Source of the DNA: Hydrogenophaga crocea
GTDB lineage: Bacteria; Pseudomonadota; Gammaproteobacteria; Burkholderiales; Burkholderiaceae_C
Direction: 5' to 3'
Assembly (NCBI RefSeq): GCF_011388215.1
Contig: NZ_CP049989.1
Span: 1,240,001-1,304,000 of the forward strand
Length of the DNA stretch: 64,000 nt
Below are positions 17,030-25,452 of the stretch, in pieces; position 1 is the first letter of the stretch, and each line of letters opens with the position of its first letter. The position numbers and the translations under genes are program-made. The notes beneath the pieces were generated by a model. That model was given only the letters and a program-made list of their open reading frames with translations. It did not search any database and was not told where the DNA came from.

Positions 17030-18220
17030 GTGACATTGTTGAACACACCGGTGGTGGGCAAGCGGACGGCGCTGATGACGCCGATCGGAGTCGAACGGAT
17101 GGGGGATGTGGCCGACACCCTGAATAACCCCGACGTGCTGCGCCTGGAGAACCTGGATACAGACCTGCTGCCGCCACAGGTGGCGCTGGACACCACCCGC
17201 GAGCAGGTGCTGGACGATGACGCCAACAGCTACCTGCCCTTCTTCGGCCACGACAGCCTGCGAAGGGCGGCCACAGCGCTCGTGGAGCGTAACGGAGGCC
17301 TGCCGGCAGGCACCTACAACTGGAAGAGCCAGTGCTTCATTTCGGCCGGCGGCCTCAGCGGCGTCCTGAACGCCTTGTTGGCTGTCATTGAGCCCGGCGA
17401 CGAGGTGGTGATGACCAGCCCGACCTACGTGGGTCTGATCAACCGGGTGCTGCTGGCCGGTGGTGTACCACGGTACATCCCGATGAAGGTGGTCGACGGC
17501 GAATGGCGGCTCGAAACCGGGGCGATCGCCGGGGCGGTCACCGAGCGGACCAAGGCCTTCCTGATGATGAGCCCGTCCATGCCCACGGGCGCCACGTTCA
17601 ACCGACATGAGTGGGAGGCCATCTGCGCTGTCTGCGTTCGGGCCAATGCCTGGATGATCTATGACAGCGCCATGGAGCGCATCCTGTTCGACGGCGCACC
17701 GCGCCTGAACCCGTTGCATTTTCCGGGGATGCAGGAACGCACGATCACCGTCGGCGCTGCGTCCAAGGAGTACCGGATGATCGGCTGGCGCGTGGGCTGG
17801 ATTGTCACGCCCATGCCGGCCGCCGAGGCCTTGAGCCGCGCGGCGCTGGGCAATGTGGTCTGCACCGTGGGCATCGCCCAGCAAGCCGTGGCCAGGGCCA
17901 TCGAAGCGCCCGACGACGGCATCGAGCGATGCACGCGGGAATGGCAGGCCCGCCACGACTACATCGTGCGGGTGCTTCGGCCGAAATACGACGTGGTGGC
18001 TGCCAAGGGCGGGTGGTCACTGCTGGTCGATGTCTCCAGGCATGGCCTCACCGGTGCGGAGGCGTCCAGGCGCCTGCTGGCCGAAGGCGTGGCGGCGACG
18101 TCCATGGAGAACTGGGGCCTGGAGAACACGCGCGACTACGTGCGCCTGGTATTTGCCAACGAACCGGTGCTGCGCCTGAGCAACCTGGCCGAGCGTTTTC
18201 AGCGCGCAATACCTGCGTAG
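17030..18220 (+). CDS. PLP-dependent aminotransferase, class I/II fold
   Basis: A 396-residue fold-type I aminotransferase. The PLP lysine is Lys246 in GAASKEYRMIGWRVGW, the cofactor ring contacts lie in SPSMPTGATFN and YDSAMER, and the substrate-carboxylate arginine is near the C-terminus (DYVRLVFAN). The GTG at 17030 follows AGGAG and is the likely start. The nearby liv transporter and indolepyruvate oxidoreductase-family gene make an amino-acid catabolic role plausible, but the substrate is unknown. Divergent from a GntR/FCD regulator. Confidence 0.85.
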   Translation: MTLLNTPVVGKRTALMTPIGVERMGDVADTLNNPDVLRLENLDTDLLPPQVALDTTREQVLDDDANSYLPFFGHDSLRRAATALVERNGGLPAGTYNWKSQCFISAGGLSGVLNALLAVIEPGDEVVMTSPTYVGLINRVLLAGGVPRYIPMKVVDGEWRLETGAIAGAVTERTKAFLMMSPSMPTGATFNRHEWEAICAVCVRANAWMIYDSAMERILFDGAPRLNPLHFPGMQERTITVGAASKEYRMIGWRVGWIVTPMPAAEALSRAALGNVVCTVGIAQQAVARAIEAPDDGIERCTREWQARHDYIVRVLRPKYDVVAAKGGWSLLVDVSRHGLTGAEASRRLLAEGVAATSMENWGLENTRDYVRLVFANEPVLRLSNLAERFQRAIPA

Positions 18221-18498
18221 TGAACAGCCTTGCCGCATGCGAAGCACTGCGGTACGGGCGTGGGGGTCTTCCTGGTAACGGGGTCAAGGCTGGGCGGGTC
18301 ATTGGTCGACAGCTTGAGACTGAAGTGCGACATTCAGCTACGACCGTTCAAGTTCTGCATCCCCCGGCAAGCGGTCGTTGTCAGATCATTGCCGGGAGTT
18401 CCTTGTGGAGCCAGTCTGCTGCTGGCAATCAGGTCACTCTACGGGCAAGACGGTAACGTCACATTCCCGCAGGTAGCGAGGGGCCAGGCCATGTCGGG

Positions 18499-19416
18499 TT
18501 ACTCCCTCTCTATCTCCAGGTACACGCGACTGGCATTGCCCGGATGCAGCTCCACCGCATTGTTCAGTGCTTTGAACGGCCCCAGGTCAAACGAGCGGAT
18601 CGCCACCCCGATGTCCTGCAAGTCGTCCACAGCCCGCCGCATGTGGGCGCGCAATGTGCTCAAGTAGTCGCGCGTCTGCGCTCGCGCCACCGACAGCGTC
18701 GCCGGCTGACCATGGCCCGGGATCAGCACCTTGGGCGCGAGGCGTTCAACCTCGTCGAACGCCGCCAGCCACCGGCGGGTGTTGCTGACCGGCAGCACCG
18801 CGAGCAATCGGTCCACGTAGATGATGTCCCCCGCAAACAGCGCGCCTTGCGCGGGCAGCCAGACCATCATGTCGCCAGGCGTGTGTCCGCCGCCGCGATG
18901 CAGGAGCTCGACCCGTGCGCCACCGAGATCCAGCGTGGCGTCAGCTTGTGCAATCAGTCGATCGGGGAACACGGGGCGCGTCCCATCGAAGCGCGCCCCC
19001 AGCAAAGCCCGGAGGGCCTGGATCTGATCGCCAGCGCGGGCGCGCATGTCGGGCACGGCGGACGCGTGTGCGATCAGCTCTGCGCCCTGGTCGCGGAAAT
19101 AGCCGTTGCCGAGCCATCGATGATCCTGACCACCTGTGTTGATGACCCAGCGCACCGGCAATGGGGTGATGCGGGCCACCGCCTGGTGAATATCCCGCGC
19201 GCTCAGGTAGGTGGCGCCTGGATCTATCACGATCGCACCTCCTGGGGCCACCACCAGGCCGATATTGGCGTTGAGTGCTTCGTTCTGCACCGTGCGTGCA
19301 CCCACGTCACCGACGTGCACATAGACGTTCTCGGCGACTTTCTGAAAGCGCACCTCGACCGCCTCAGACAAGGCCGGGCCAATGCACAGGAGCAGGGCAA
19401 TCACCAATCGGGGCAT
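18499..19416 (-). CDS. MBL-fold metallo-hydrolase-like protein with degenerate metal motif
   Basis: A 305-residue exported protein: signal peptide (LVIALLLCIGPALSEA), then a metallo-beta-lactamase fold related to the quinoprotein-relay/SoxH-like group. The usual HxHxDH motif is replaced by GGQDH (residues 95-99), keeping Asp and the last His only; His178 (GGGHTPGD) and His235 (PGHGQP) remain. So one zinc site is probably incomplete or altered. Activity and substrate are unknown. A broken paralogue and an inverted C-terminal scrap of the same family lie near 24.3-25.3 kb. The ATG at 19416 places the signal peptide at the start. Confidence 0.75.
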   Translation of the reverse strand: MPRLVIALLLCIGPALSEAVEVRFQKVAENVYVHVGDVGARTVQNEALNANIGLVVAPGGAIVIDPGATYLSARDIHQAVARITPLPVRWVINTGGQDHRWLGNGYFRDQGAELIAHASAVPDMRARAGDQIQALRALLGARFDGTRPVFPDRLIAQADATLDLGGARVELLHRGGGHTPGDMMVWLPAQGALFAGDIIYVDRLLAVLPVSNTRRWLAAFDEVERLAPKVLIPGHGQPATLSVARAQTRDYLSTLRAHMRRAVDDLQDIGVAIRSFDLGPFKALNNAVELHPGNASRVYLEIERE

Positions 19417-19478
19417 GGGGGCTGATCCTCGCGGAAAGTGTGGCGATTCCCATCGGGAGAGTCGCCGGTCATTCAGTG

Positions 19479-20762
19479 CTATGGCTTTGACCGGGAAACC
19501 GGCCAATGGGGGTGTTGATCATCGATCCAGTAGGCGTGAGCGTGGCGGGTGCCGTCGTCGTGATGGTGTTCGATCACCTCGGGATCTTCGGCGGGCCACA
19601 ACCGCCAGGCCACGCACAGCGCCAGCAAGACCGCAGCGCCAAGCACCCCAAAGGTCGCAGACAGACCCCAATGGGCACCGGCCCAGCCGGCCAGGGGATA
19701 GAACAGAAGCCAGCACGCGTGCGAGAGCGCAAACTGTGCGGCGAACAACGCTGGCCGGTCGGTGGGGTGTGCCGATCGACGCAGGAGCCGGCCCGAGGGT
19801 GTCTGCGCGATCGCGTAGGCGACCCCGACCATGAACCAGAGCAGCAGCAGCGGGGGATAGCTCGTGAGCCATATGCCCGCCACCATCAACACGCACAGCG
19901 CGGCTGTGCCGGTCAGCATGACAGGCCTGTCCGGCCAGCGCTCCAGCAATCGGGGCAGGCCCAGCGCGGCGACCATAGACCCGGCGCCGAAGCTCGCCAA
20001 GGCCAATGCCAGCGCGTTCTGCGGCAATCCCCATTGGGCCTGAACCAGCACCACGGTGTTGACGAAAACCATGGCGCCTGCGGCCGCGAGGCCGAAGTTG
20101 ATAGCCAGCAGCCCACGAAGGCGGGGTGTCGCCAGGTAGATGCGAAGGCCACGTGTCGTGCGGTCGTAGAACCCGCGCCGCTCGGCCGCCGCCGGGCCGG
20201 GCAAGGTCACAGAGGCAACCAGCAGCGCAGAAGCCAGGAACCCCAGCACCGTACCTGCGAACAGGGCGTGAAAGGACATCACGCCGAGCAAAGCCGCTGC
20301 CAGCATGGGGCTCAGCAGGCTCTCCAGGTCGTAGGCCATCCGCGACAAGGAAAGTGCCTTGGTGTATTCCTGCTCGTCCGGCAACACGTCCGGAATCGTG
20401 GCCTGAAAGGTCGGGGTGAAGCTGGCCGAAGCCGCTTGTAGGAGAAAGATGAGCGCGTAGATCTGCCAGATCTGGGTCACGAAAGGCAGGCTTAACGCCA
20501 CCGCCGCGCGCACGAGATCGAGCGCGACGAGCAACTGGCGCCGTGGCAGGCGTTGAGCCACGGCGGTAGCGACCGGCGCAATGCCCACATAGGCCACCAT
20601 CTTGATGGCCAGCGCGGTCCCCAGCACCAGGCCGGCGCTCTGACCGGCCAACTCGAAGGCCAGCAGGCTGAGCGCCACGGTGGCCAGCCCTGTGCCGACC
20701 AGCGCAATGGCCTGCGCACCGAAAAGACGCCGGTAGGTGCGGTGGCGCAGGACGCTCAGCAT
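19479..20762 (-). CDS. MFS efflux protein with His-rich C-terminal tail (NreB-like)
   Basis: A 427-residue major facilitator protein with about 12 hydrophobic segments (MFS motifs such as ATAVAQRLPRRQLLVALDLV). The C-terminal tail, about residues 395-427, is rich in histidine (VIEHHHDDGTRHAHAYW and DQHPHW), a feature of the nickel-resistance exporter NreB. It lies 20 bases downstream of an NreA/RcnR-type repressor on the same strand. Likely role: efflux of nickel or cobalt; the metal is inferred from architecture, not shown. Confidence 0.75.
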   Translation of the reverse strand: MLSVLRHRTYRRLFGAQAIALVGTGLATVALSLLAFELAGQSAGLVLGTALAIKMVAYVGIAPVATAVAQRLPRRQLLVALDLVRAAVALSLPFVTQIWQIYALIFLLQAASASFTPTFQATIPDVLPDEQEYTKALSLSRMAYDLESLLSPMLAAALLGVMSFHALFAGTVLGFLASALLVASVTLPGPAAAERRGFYDRTTRGLRIYLATPRLRGLLAINFGLAAAGAMVFVNTVVLVQAQWGLPQNALALALASFGAGSMVAALGLPRLLERWPDRPVMLTGTAALCVLMVAGIWLTSYPPLLLLWFMVGVAYAIAQTPSGRLLRRSAHPTDRPALFAAQFALSHACWLLFYPLAGWAGAHWGLSATFGVLGAAVLLALCVAWRLWPAEDPEVIEHHHDDGTRHAHAYWIDDQHPHWPVSRSKP

Positions 20763-20782
20763 GGCGACGCCTTCTCCCCTGG

Positions 20783-21067
20783 CTAGAGGTAGCGGGTGAT
20801 CTTCTTGAATTCCTCAAGCGAGGCGGCGGTTGGAGCCGCACCCTTTACGCCGGCGATAGCGTGCTCAAGACAGTGGTCGATGTGGTCCTGCACCAGGGTC
20901 TTCTTGGCCTGCGAGATCGCCTTCTCGACTGCCTGCAGTTGCTGGGCGATGTCCAGACATTCGCGGCCCTGTTCGATCATGTCGATCACGCTGTCGAGGT
21001 GACCGCGCGCGCGGCGCAGCCGCTTGATCAACGCGGGGTGGGTTTCGTGCCGGTGGGGATGTGACAT
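20783..21067 (-). CDS. Metal-sensing repressor of the CsoR/RcnR family (NreA-like)
   Basis: A 94-residue all-helical protein with MSHPHRHETHP at the N-terminus, LIKRLRRARGHLDSVIDMIE and CLDIAQQLQAVEKAI, then LVQDHIDHCLEHAI. The His at the N-terminus, the Cys in RECLDI and the following His-x-x-x-Cys-x-x-His residues fit an RcnR-type nickel/cobalt site rather than copper CsoR. Such proteins repress exporter genes in the metal-free state. It heads the nreB-like operon and is divergent from the His-rich gene across a C-tract. Confidence 0.8.
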   Translation of the reverse strand: MSHPHRHETHPALIKRLRRARGHLDSVIDMIEQGRECLDIAQQLQAVEKAISQAKKTLVQDHIDHCLEHAIAGVKGAAPTAASLEEFKKITRYL

Positions 21068-21076
21068 GGCAGGACT

Positions 21077-21095
21077 ATATCCTCCCCCCCAGGTT
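21077..21095. promoter_or_regulatory. C/G-tract candidate operator of the RcnR-like repressor
   Basis: ATATCCTCCCCCCCAGGTT between the divergent repressor and His-rich genes has the AT-flanked G/C tract typical of RcnR/CsoR-family operators. It touches the ribosome-binding region of the rightward gene. Binding is inferred. Confidence 0.5.
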
Positions 21096-21098
21096 AAG

Positions 21099-21530
21099 AT
21101 GGCGCTTGTTCCGACATCCCTTTGCATGAGTCCACGCTCTTCGATTCCGCGCTCGAACCCCGGCTGGCTGGGTCGGGGGATGCGCGTCTGGGTGCTGATC
21201 ACCTTGCTCGTGGGCGCGATGGGCTCTTCGATCGGCGCCATGAACAGCCATGCGCTGGCGGTGCTCGATGCGGTGCGATCAGTGGACATGGCGCACGGCA
21301 CCGATCATCCGCACACGCACGATCATTCCCACGATGACCTCTGGCTGGCCGACATGGACGGGGCCGCGCACTCGCACCTCGGCGCCGACCACTCGCACGA
21401 CAAGGCCCACGCCTTGCCAGTCCTGATCAGCCTCGCGAATGCAGTGCCATCCCGATGGACGCGTTGCGCCATCGCGTGGTGTGAGCGATGGCCGGTGCAT
21501 CGGCTGGAACGTCCTCCGAAGGCGACCTGA
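21099..21530 (+). CDS. Histidine-rich exported or membrane-anchored hypothetical protein
   Basis: A 143-residue protein with one hydrophobic segment (MRVWVLITLLVGAMGSSIGA) and then a metal-binding-like stretch HGTDHPHTHDHSHDD followed by HSHLGADHSHDKAH. The C-terminal part has two cysteines and several arginines. It is first in the rightward unit with HupE/UreJ and the anchor gene and probably buffers or hands over metal. The start is uncertain: ATG 21099, 21126 and 21180 are all in frame, and 21180 would put the hydrophobic segment first. Confidence 0.6.
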   Translation: MALVPTSLCMSPRSSIPRSNPGWLGRGMRVWVLITLLVGAMGSSIGAMNSHALAVLDAVRSVDMAHGTDHPHTHDHSHDDLWLADMDGAAHSHLGADHSHDKAHALPVLISLANAVPSRWTRCAIAWCERWPVHRLERPPKAT

Positions 21531-21613
21531 CAGCTTCGCTCCGAGCGTTGCCTGCTTCCTTCCGCGTCCGCCCGCCTGGGGTGGTCGCCCGTTCTTGTCT
21601 TTGAGGAGTTTCC

Positions 21614-22360
21614 ATGCCCGGCTTTCTGGAGCTGCTGCCGACGCCTGCCCGAAGGGCATTGCGCTGGCCCGCAGCCATCTGGCTGTTCCTTGCCTTGTTT
21701 GCCCTCGCGCTCATGGGTGCGAGCGATGCGCTGGCCCACGGCGTCACCCAGGGTGACAAGGGCTACATACAGGAGATCTCCGGCGTCAAGCTGCTGCCCT
21801 TCGTCTACCTGGGGGCCAAGCACATGATGACCGGCTACGACCATATCCTCTTCCTGTTCGGCGTCATCTTCTTCCTGTACCGGTTGAAGGACATCGGGCT
21901 CTACGTGAGCCTGTTCGCCATCGGCCACTCCACCACCATGATCCTCGGCGTGTACTTCAACGTCGGGATCAACGCCTTCCTGATCGACGCGATCATCGGC
22001 CTGTCGGTGGTCTATAAGGCGCTCGACAACCTGGGCGCCTTCCAGCGCTGGTTCGGCGTGCAGCCCGACACCCGGGCGGCGACGCTGATCTTCGGCCTGT
22101 TCCACGGCTTCGGTCTGGCGACCAAGATCCTTGAGTACGAGATCTCCTCCGATGGCCTGGTGCCCAACCTGCTGGCCTTCAACGTCGGCGTCGAACTCGG
22201 CCAATTGCTCGCGCTAGCGGTCATCCTCATCGGCATGAGCTACTGGCGGCGTACCGCCGGCTTCGCTCGCCACGCCTACACCGCCAACGTCGCCATGATG
22301 TGCGCCGGCTTCGTGCTGGTGGGCATGCAGCTGGCGGGCTATGTCGTCTTCCACGTCTGA
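21614..22360 (+). CDS. HupE/UreJ-family membrane protein
   Basis: A 248-residue membrane protein, signal-like N-terminus followed by about six further hydrophobic segments. The metal-permease features are HMMTGYDHILFL (near residue 70) and FGLFHGFGLA, plus FAIGHSTT. HupE/UreJ proteins move nickel or cobalt. AGGAG stands before the ATG. It is flanked by the His-rich protein and a membrane anchor, so the three likely act together; the direction of transport cannot be read. Confidence 0.82.
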   Translation: MPGFLELLPTPARRALRWPAAIWLFLALFALALMGASDALAHGVTQGDKGYIQEISGVKLLPFVYLGAKHMMTGYDHILFLFGVIFFLYRLKDIGLYVSLFAIGHSTTMILGVYFNVGINAFLIDAIIGLSVVYKALDNLGAFQRWFGVQPDTRAATLIFGLFHGFGLATKILEYEISSDGLVPNLLAFNVGVELGQLLALAVILIGMSYWRRTAGFARHAYTANVAMMCAGFVLVGMQLAGYVVFHV

Positions 22361-22379
22361 AACCCATTCCCTGAACACC

Positions 22380-23093
22380 ATGTACAACAGTCCCGTCCCC
22401 ACCACCGCCGAGCTGCCATCCTCCCGGCAACTGGTGCGCTCCACCGTCATCGCCGCAGTTGTGGCGATCGTCCTGCTGGTCACGGTCGTTTTCCCCGCCG
22501 AGTACGGCAAGGACTGGACCGGTGTCGGCCGCCTGCTCGGACTCACCGAGATGGGTGAGATCAAGACCGCGCTGGCACGCGAAGCGGCAGCCGAGGCCGC
22601 CGCTGCGGCGCAGCAGCGTGCAGACAACCACGCGCAGCAGCACGCCAGTGGTCAGCCGCATGCGCACGACGCAGCCGCGCCCACGCCGGCACCTGCGCAG
22701 CCACAGGCCATGTCAGCGCCTGCGCCCGCACCCACGTCGACGTCCGCAGCCGCCGCAACCAACGCACCCGCCGCGAACGCCTGGCGCGATGAACTGAGCG
22801 TGGTGCTCAAGCCCGGCGAGGGCACCGAGATCAAGCTGGTCATGAAAGAGGGCGAGAAGGCCTACTTCGCCTGGACCGTGCAAGGCGGCGTGGTCAACTA
22901 CGACACTCACGGAGATGGCGGTGGTCGATCGATAAGCTACGTCAAAGGCCGCGGCGTTCCCTCAGACGAGGGCGAACTGGTGGCCGCATTCACCGGCAAC
23001 CACGGCTGGTTCTGGCGCAATCGGGGCAAACAGGACGTCACGCTTGTCCTGCGCACGCGAGGTGACTACAGCGAACTGAAGCGGGCCAAGTGA
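22380..23093 (+). CDS. Transmembrane anchor protein of a metal-transport unit
   Basis: A 237-residue protein: one transmembrane helix near residues 22-40 (VIAAVVAIVLLVTVVFPAEY), a coiled, Ala-rich segment with histidines (NHAQQHASGQPHAHDAA), a Pro/Ala linker, and a C-terminal beta domain with GEGTEIKLVMKEGEKAYFAW and GNHGWFWRNRG. Proteins of this layout are often found next to HupE/UreJ genes. The role is unknown; it may tether a periplasmic metal or redox domain. The ATG at 22380 lies 19 bases past the HupE stop; ATG 22341 overlaps HupE. Confidence 0.65.
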   Translation: MYNSPVPTTAELPSSRQLVRSTVIAAVVAIVLLVTVVFPAEYGKDWTGVGRLLGLTEMGEIKTALAREAAAEAAAAAQQRADNHAQQHASGQPHAHDAAAPTPAPAQPQAMSAPAPAPTSTSAAAATNAPAANAWRDELSVVLKPGEGTEIKLVMKEGEKAYFAWTVQGGVVNYDTHGDGGGRSISYVKGRGVPSDEGELVAAFTGNHGWFWRNRGKQDVTLVLRTRGDYSELKRAK

Positions 23094-23111
23094 TGCGGAG
23101 GGCCTGGGGCC

Positions 23112-23528
23112 TTGCCAAGTTTTAGCCGCATCCCTGCCGGATCAGTATTGGGTGATCGTCAACACAACGTCATCCACAACGCGTTCAAGTACTGCTCCAC
23201 CCAGCCTGAGCCCATGGTCGAGATTTTTGCGGGTCCGAGCGCACCGGGGCAGTACACCATCACCGTGCGAGACAACGGCATCGGTATCCCCTTCAATCAG
23301 ATCGATCGCCTCTTCCAGCCCTTCGAGCGGCTGTCCTCTGCAAAGAGCTTCTCGGAGGAAGGGATTGGCCTGACAACCGCCAAACGCGTGCTGGACAAAC
23401 ACGGCGCGTCCGTGTCCATCCAGTCGGTGGAAGGCGATGGCACCACGGTGGTGATGTCGTTCCCGAATCAAGCCATCGAGTCCAATGATCTCGCATCAGA
23501 TACGAGCCACACCGGCAGGACCACATGA
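23112..23528 (+). pseudogene. Truncated sensor histidine kinase, ATPase domain only
   Basis: Only the HATPase_c part remains: N-box HNVIHNAFKYC, G1 box TVRDNGIGIPFNQIDRLF, F box and G2 EGIGLTTAKRVLD. There is no sensory region, no phospho-acceptor histidine domain and no good start codon (the frame opens with TTG). Upstream of about 23154 the homology stops abruptly. It overlaps the receiver gene by 4 bases (ATGA), so the pair was once a kinase/regulator operon whose kinase lost its 5' part. Confidence 0.7.
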
Positions 23529-23905
23529 CCACCCCCCCACCCCCCGAGCGTCCGACCTTCCTGATCGTTGACGATGACCCGCTGGTGGTTCACGCCCTGG
23601 CCAAGGCGCTGAGGCCGTTGGGCAAGGTTGCGTTTTCGACTGAGTACGACAGGGTCCATGTGGTGGCCGCTTTGTCGCGACCACGCGTGATGCTAGTCGA
23701 CGTCGACCTCCCTCAGGTTACCGGGTTGGACATTGTTCGACGTTTGCGCATGAACGCGGATCTCGATCTCGTGCATGTCCTGTTGATGACAGCTCACAGG
23801 GGCAAGTCCGTACTCGACGAGGCGAGAAGCCTGACGGTCGACGATGTGCTCACCAAACCCATCGACACGGCATCGTTGGTGGCTCGCATCAAGGAACTTT
23901 TCTAA
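23525..23905 (+). CDS. Single-domain response regulator
   Basis: A 126-residue CheY-like receiver: acidic pair VDDDP near residue 17, phospho-acceptor Asp in MLVDVDLPQVTG, Thr in LLMTAHRGKS and Lys in LTKPID. No output domain. The start overlaps the kinase remnant (ATGA). With its kinase truncated it may be orphaned or served by another kinase. Confidence 0.82.
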   Translation: MTTPPPPERPTFLIVDDDPLVVHALAKALRPLGKVAFSTEYDRVHVVAALSRPRVMLVDVDLPQVTGLDIVRRLRMNADLDLVHVLLMTAHRGKSVLDEARSLTVDDVLTKPIDTASLVARIKELF

Positions 23906-24295
23906 GTCGTTTCTGACGGGCCAGCTCCGCACGAATTGGCGCAGTCCTTCGGGTGCGAACGTCTGCATTTGACTGCAGAGCGTACTGTGGGCGATGTAGG
24001 TTGACTGACAGCTGTCGCTGTGAAGCCGACGGGAAGGGTTTGAGGTCGGCGCAAGAGTGATTTCGGTCGCTCTTACGTTGGACTGTGAACTGCCGCTATT
24101 TCCGAGACAGGTCGCTGCGCTACGTTCCTGCGATCTGATTTGCGGGTTGCGAGCGTGTAGCCCGCTGAGTGAACCGAAGGGGTACGCCGCGTCGCCTGCT
24201 AAACCAGAGACGCTGGCCGATGGCGATGGCGAGCACCAAGGCGTGAAACCCGACGGCCGCCTCGGAGGGCCTTGCCCCGCCTGTCGTGTTCGCTC
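23906..24295. other. Intergenic stretch without a supported gene
   Basis: About 390 bases between the receiver gene and the MBL scraps. Short open frames exist but none resembles a protein or has a credible start. It is probably decayed sequence. Confidence 0.4.
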
Positions 24296-24364
24296 CTACT
24301 CCATTTCGATCTCGAGATAGACCCTGCTGGCGTTGCCAGGGTGGAGTTCATCTGCGTCCATTTT
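24296..24364 (-). pseudogene. Inverted C-terminal scrap of the MBL-fold family
   Basis: Read on the minus strand the last residues are ELHPGNASRVYLEIEME then stop, nearly identical to the C-terminus of the intact MBL-fold protein at 18.5 kb (ELHPGNASRVYLEIERE). No more of the gene follows on this strand. The adjacent plus-strand broken copy lacks exactly this C-terminal segment, which points to an inversion or template switch. Confidence 0.75.
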
Positions 24365-24371
24365 GAGCACT

Positions 24372-25303
24372 ATGTCCCGGCGTTGTGTTGCGCTGGTGTC
24401 GGGGCTTTTGTTCAGCCTGTTGCCATCGCTTGGTTCGGCCGCGGAGATCCGGTTCGAAAAAGTCACCGAAGGGGTGTATGTCCATGTCGGTGATCTGGGC
24501 GGACGCACCAAAGAGAACGAAGCCTTGAATGCCAACATCGGACTGGTGGTAACGCCAGCCGGCGCCATCCTGATCGACAGTGGGGCCACCTACCTCGGCG
24601 CTCGCGACATAGACTAGGCGGCCCGACGTGTGTCGAACCAGCCTATCCGTTGGGTCATCAACACCGGTGGCCAGGACCATCGATGGTTGGGCAACGGCTA
24701 CTTCCGGGAGCAAGGTGCGGAACTGATCGCCCACAGCAGCGCGGTGCCCGACATGCGCGCGCGGGCGGGCGACCAATTGCAGGCGCTGCAGAACCTGCTG
24801 GGTCCCCGCTTCGAAGGTACGCATCCCGTGTATCCGGAGCAGCTGCTCACGGCCGCGGACACCGGCCTTGAGCTGGGTGGCGTGCGCGTGGAGCTCCGCA
24901 TCGAGGAGGTGGGCACACGCCTGGCGACGTCCTGGTGTGGCTGCCCGAGCGGGACGTGGTGTTCACCGGGGACATTGTCTACACCGAACGGCTGTTGGCG
25001 GTGCTGCCCGTGAGCCGTACCCGTCCTTGGCTGGAGGCGTTCGGTGTCGCGGAGGCGATCAATCCCCGCTGGCTGATTCCCGGGCATGGTCGTCCCACCG
25101 ATCTGGCTACGGCGAGGCGGCATACCCGCGACTACATGCAAGCGCTGCGGGCACACATGAAGTAAGCGGTCGATGAGATGGAGGAGATCGGCGCGGCCAT
25201 CCGGTCGTTTGATGTGCGGCCCTTCCTGTCCCTTCACAACGCGGCTGGGCCTACCCTCTTCATGGCAGCGCCCTCGCGGATGCCGAGAGGCCTTGTGCTG
25301 TGA
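24372..25303 (+). pseudogene. Broken paralogue of the MBL-fold metallo-hydrolase-like gene
   Basis: The full length of the 18.5-kb MBL-like protein can be followed from the signal peptide (ALVSGLLFSLLPSLGSA) to RSFDVRPFLSLHNA, with the same GGQDH variant motif. Three lesions are visible: TAG at 24615 where the intact copy has Gln in DIHQAVAR; a one-base loss near 24897, after which HRGGGHTPGD reappears in another frame; and TAA at 25163 where the intact copy has Arg before AVDD. The natural C-terminus is missing and instead lies inverted just upstream. Confidence 0.85.
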
Positions 25304-25452
25304 TCAGTTTCAATGGAGCGTCTCCTGTGCAGCGAATGAGGCGGTTGGTTGATCTGGGCGAAATAGCCGGCAGCGGTGAAGCGAAGTGTTGGCCGGCGGT
25401 GGGCTATGCAGCGCCCGCCTGCAGCACCAGGGACACGAGAACGATCAGCCCT

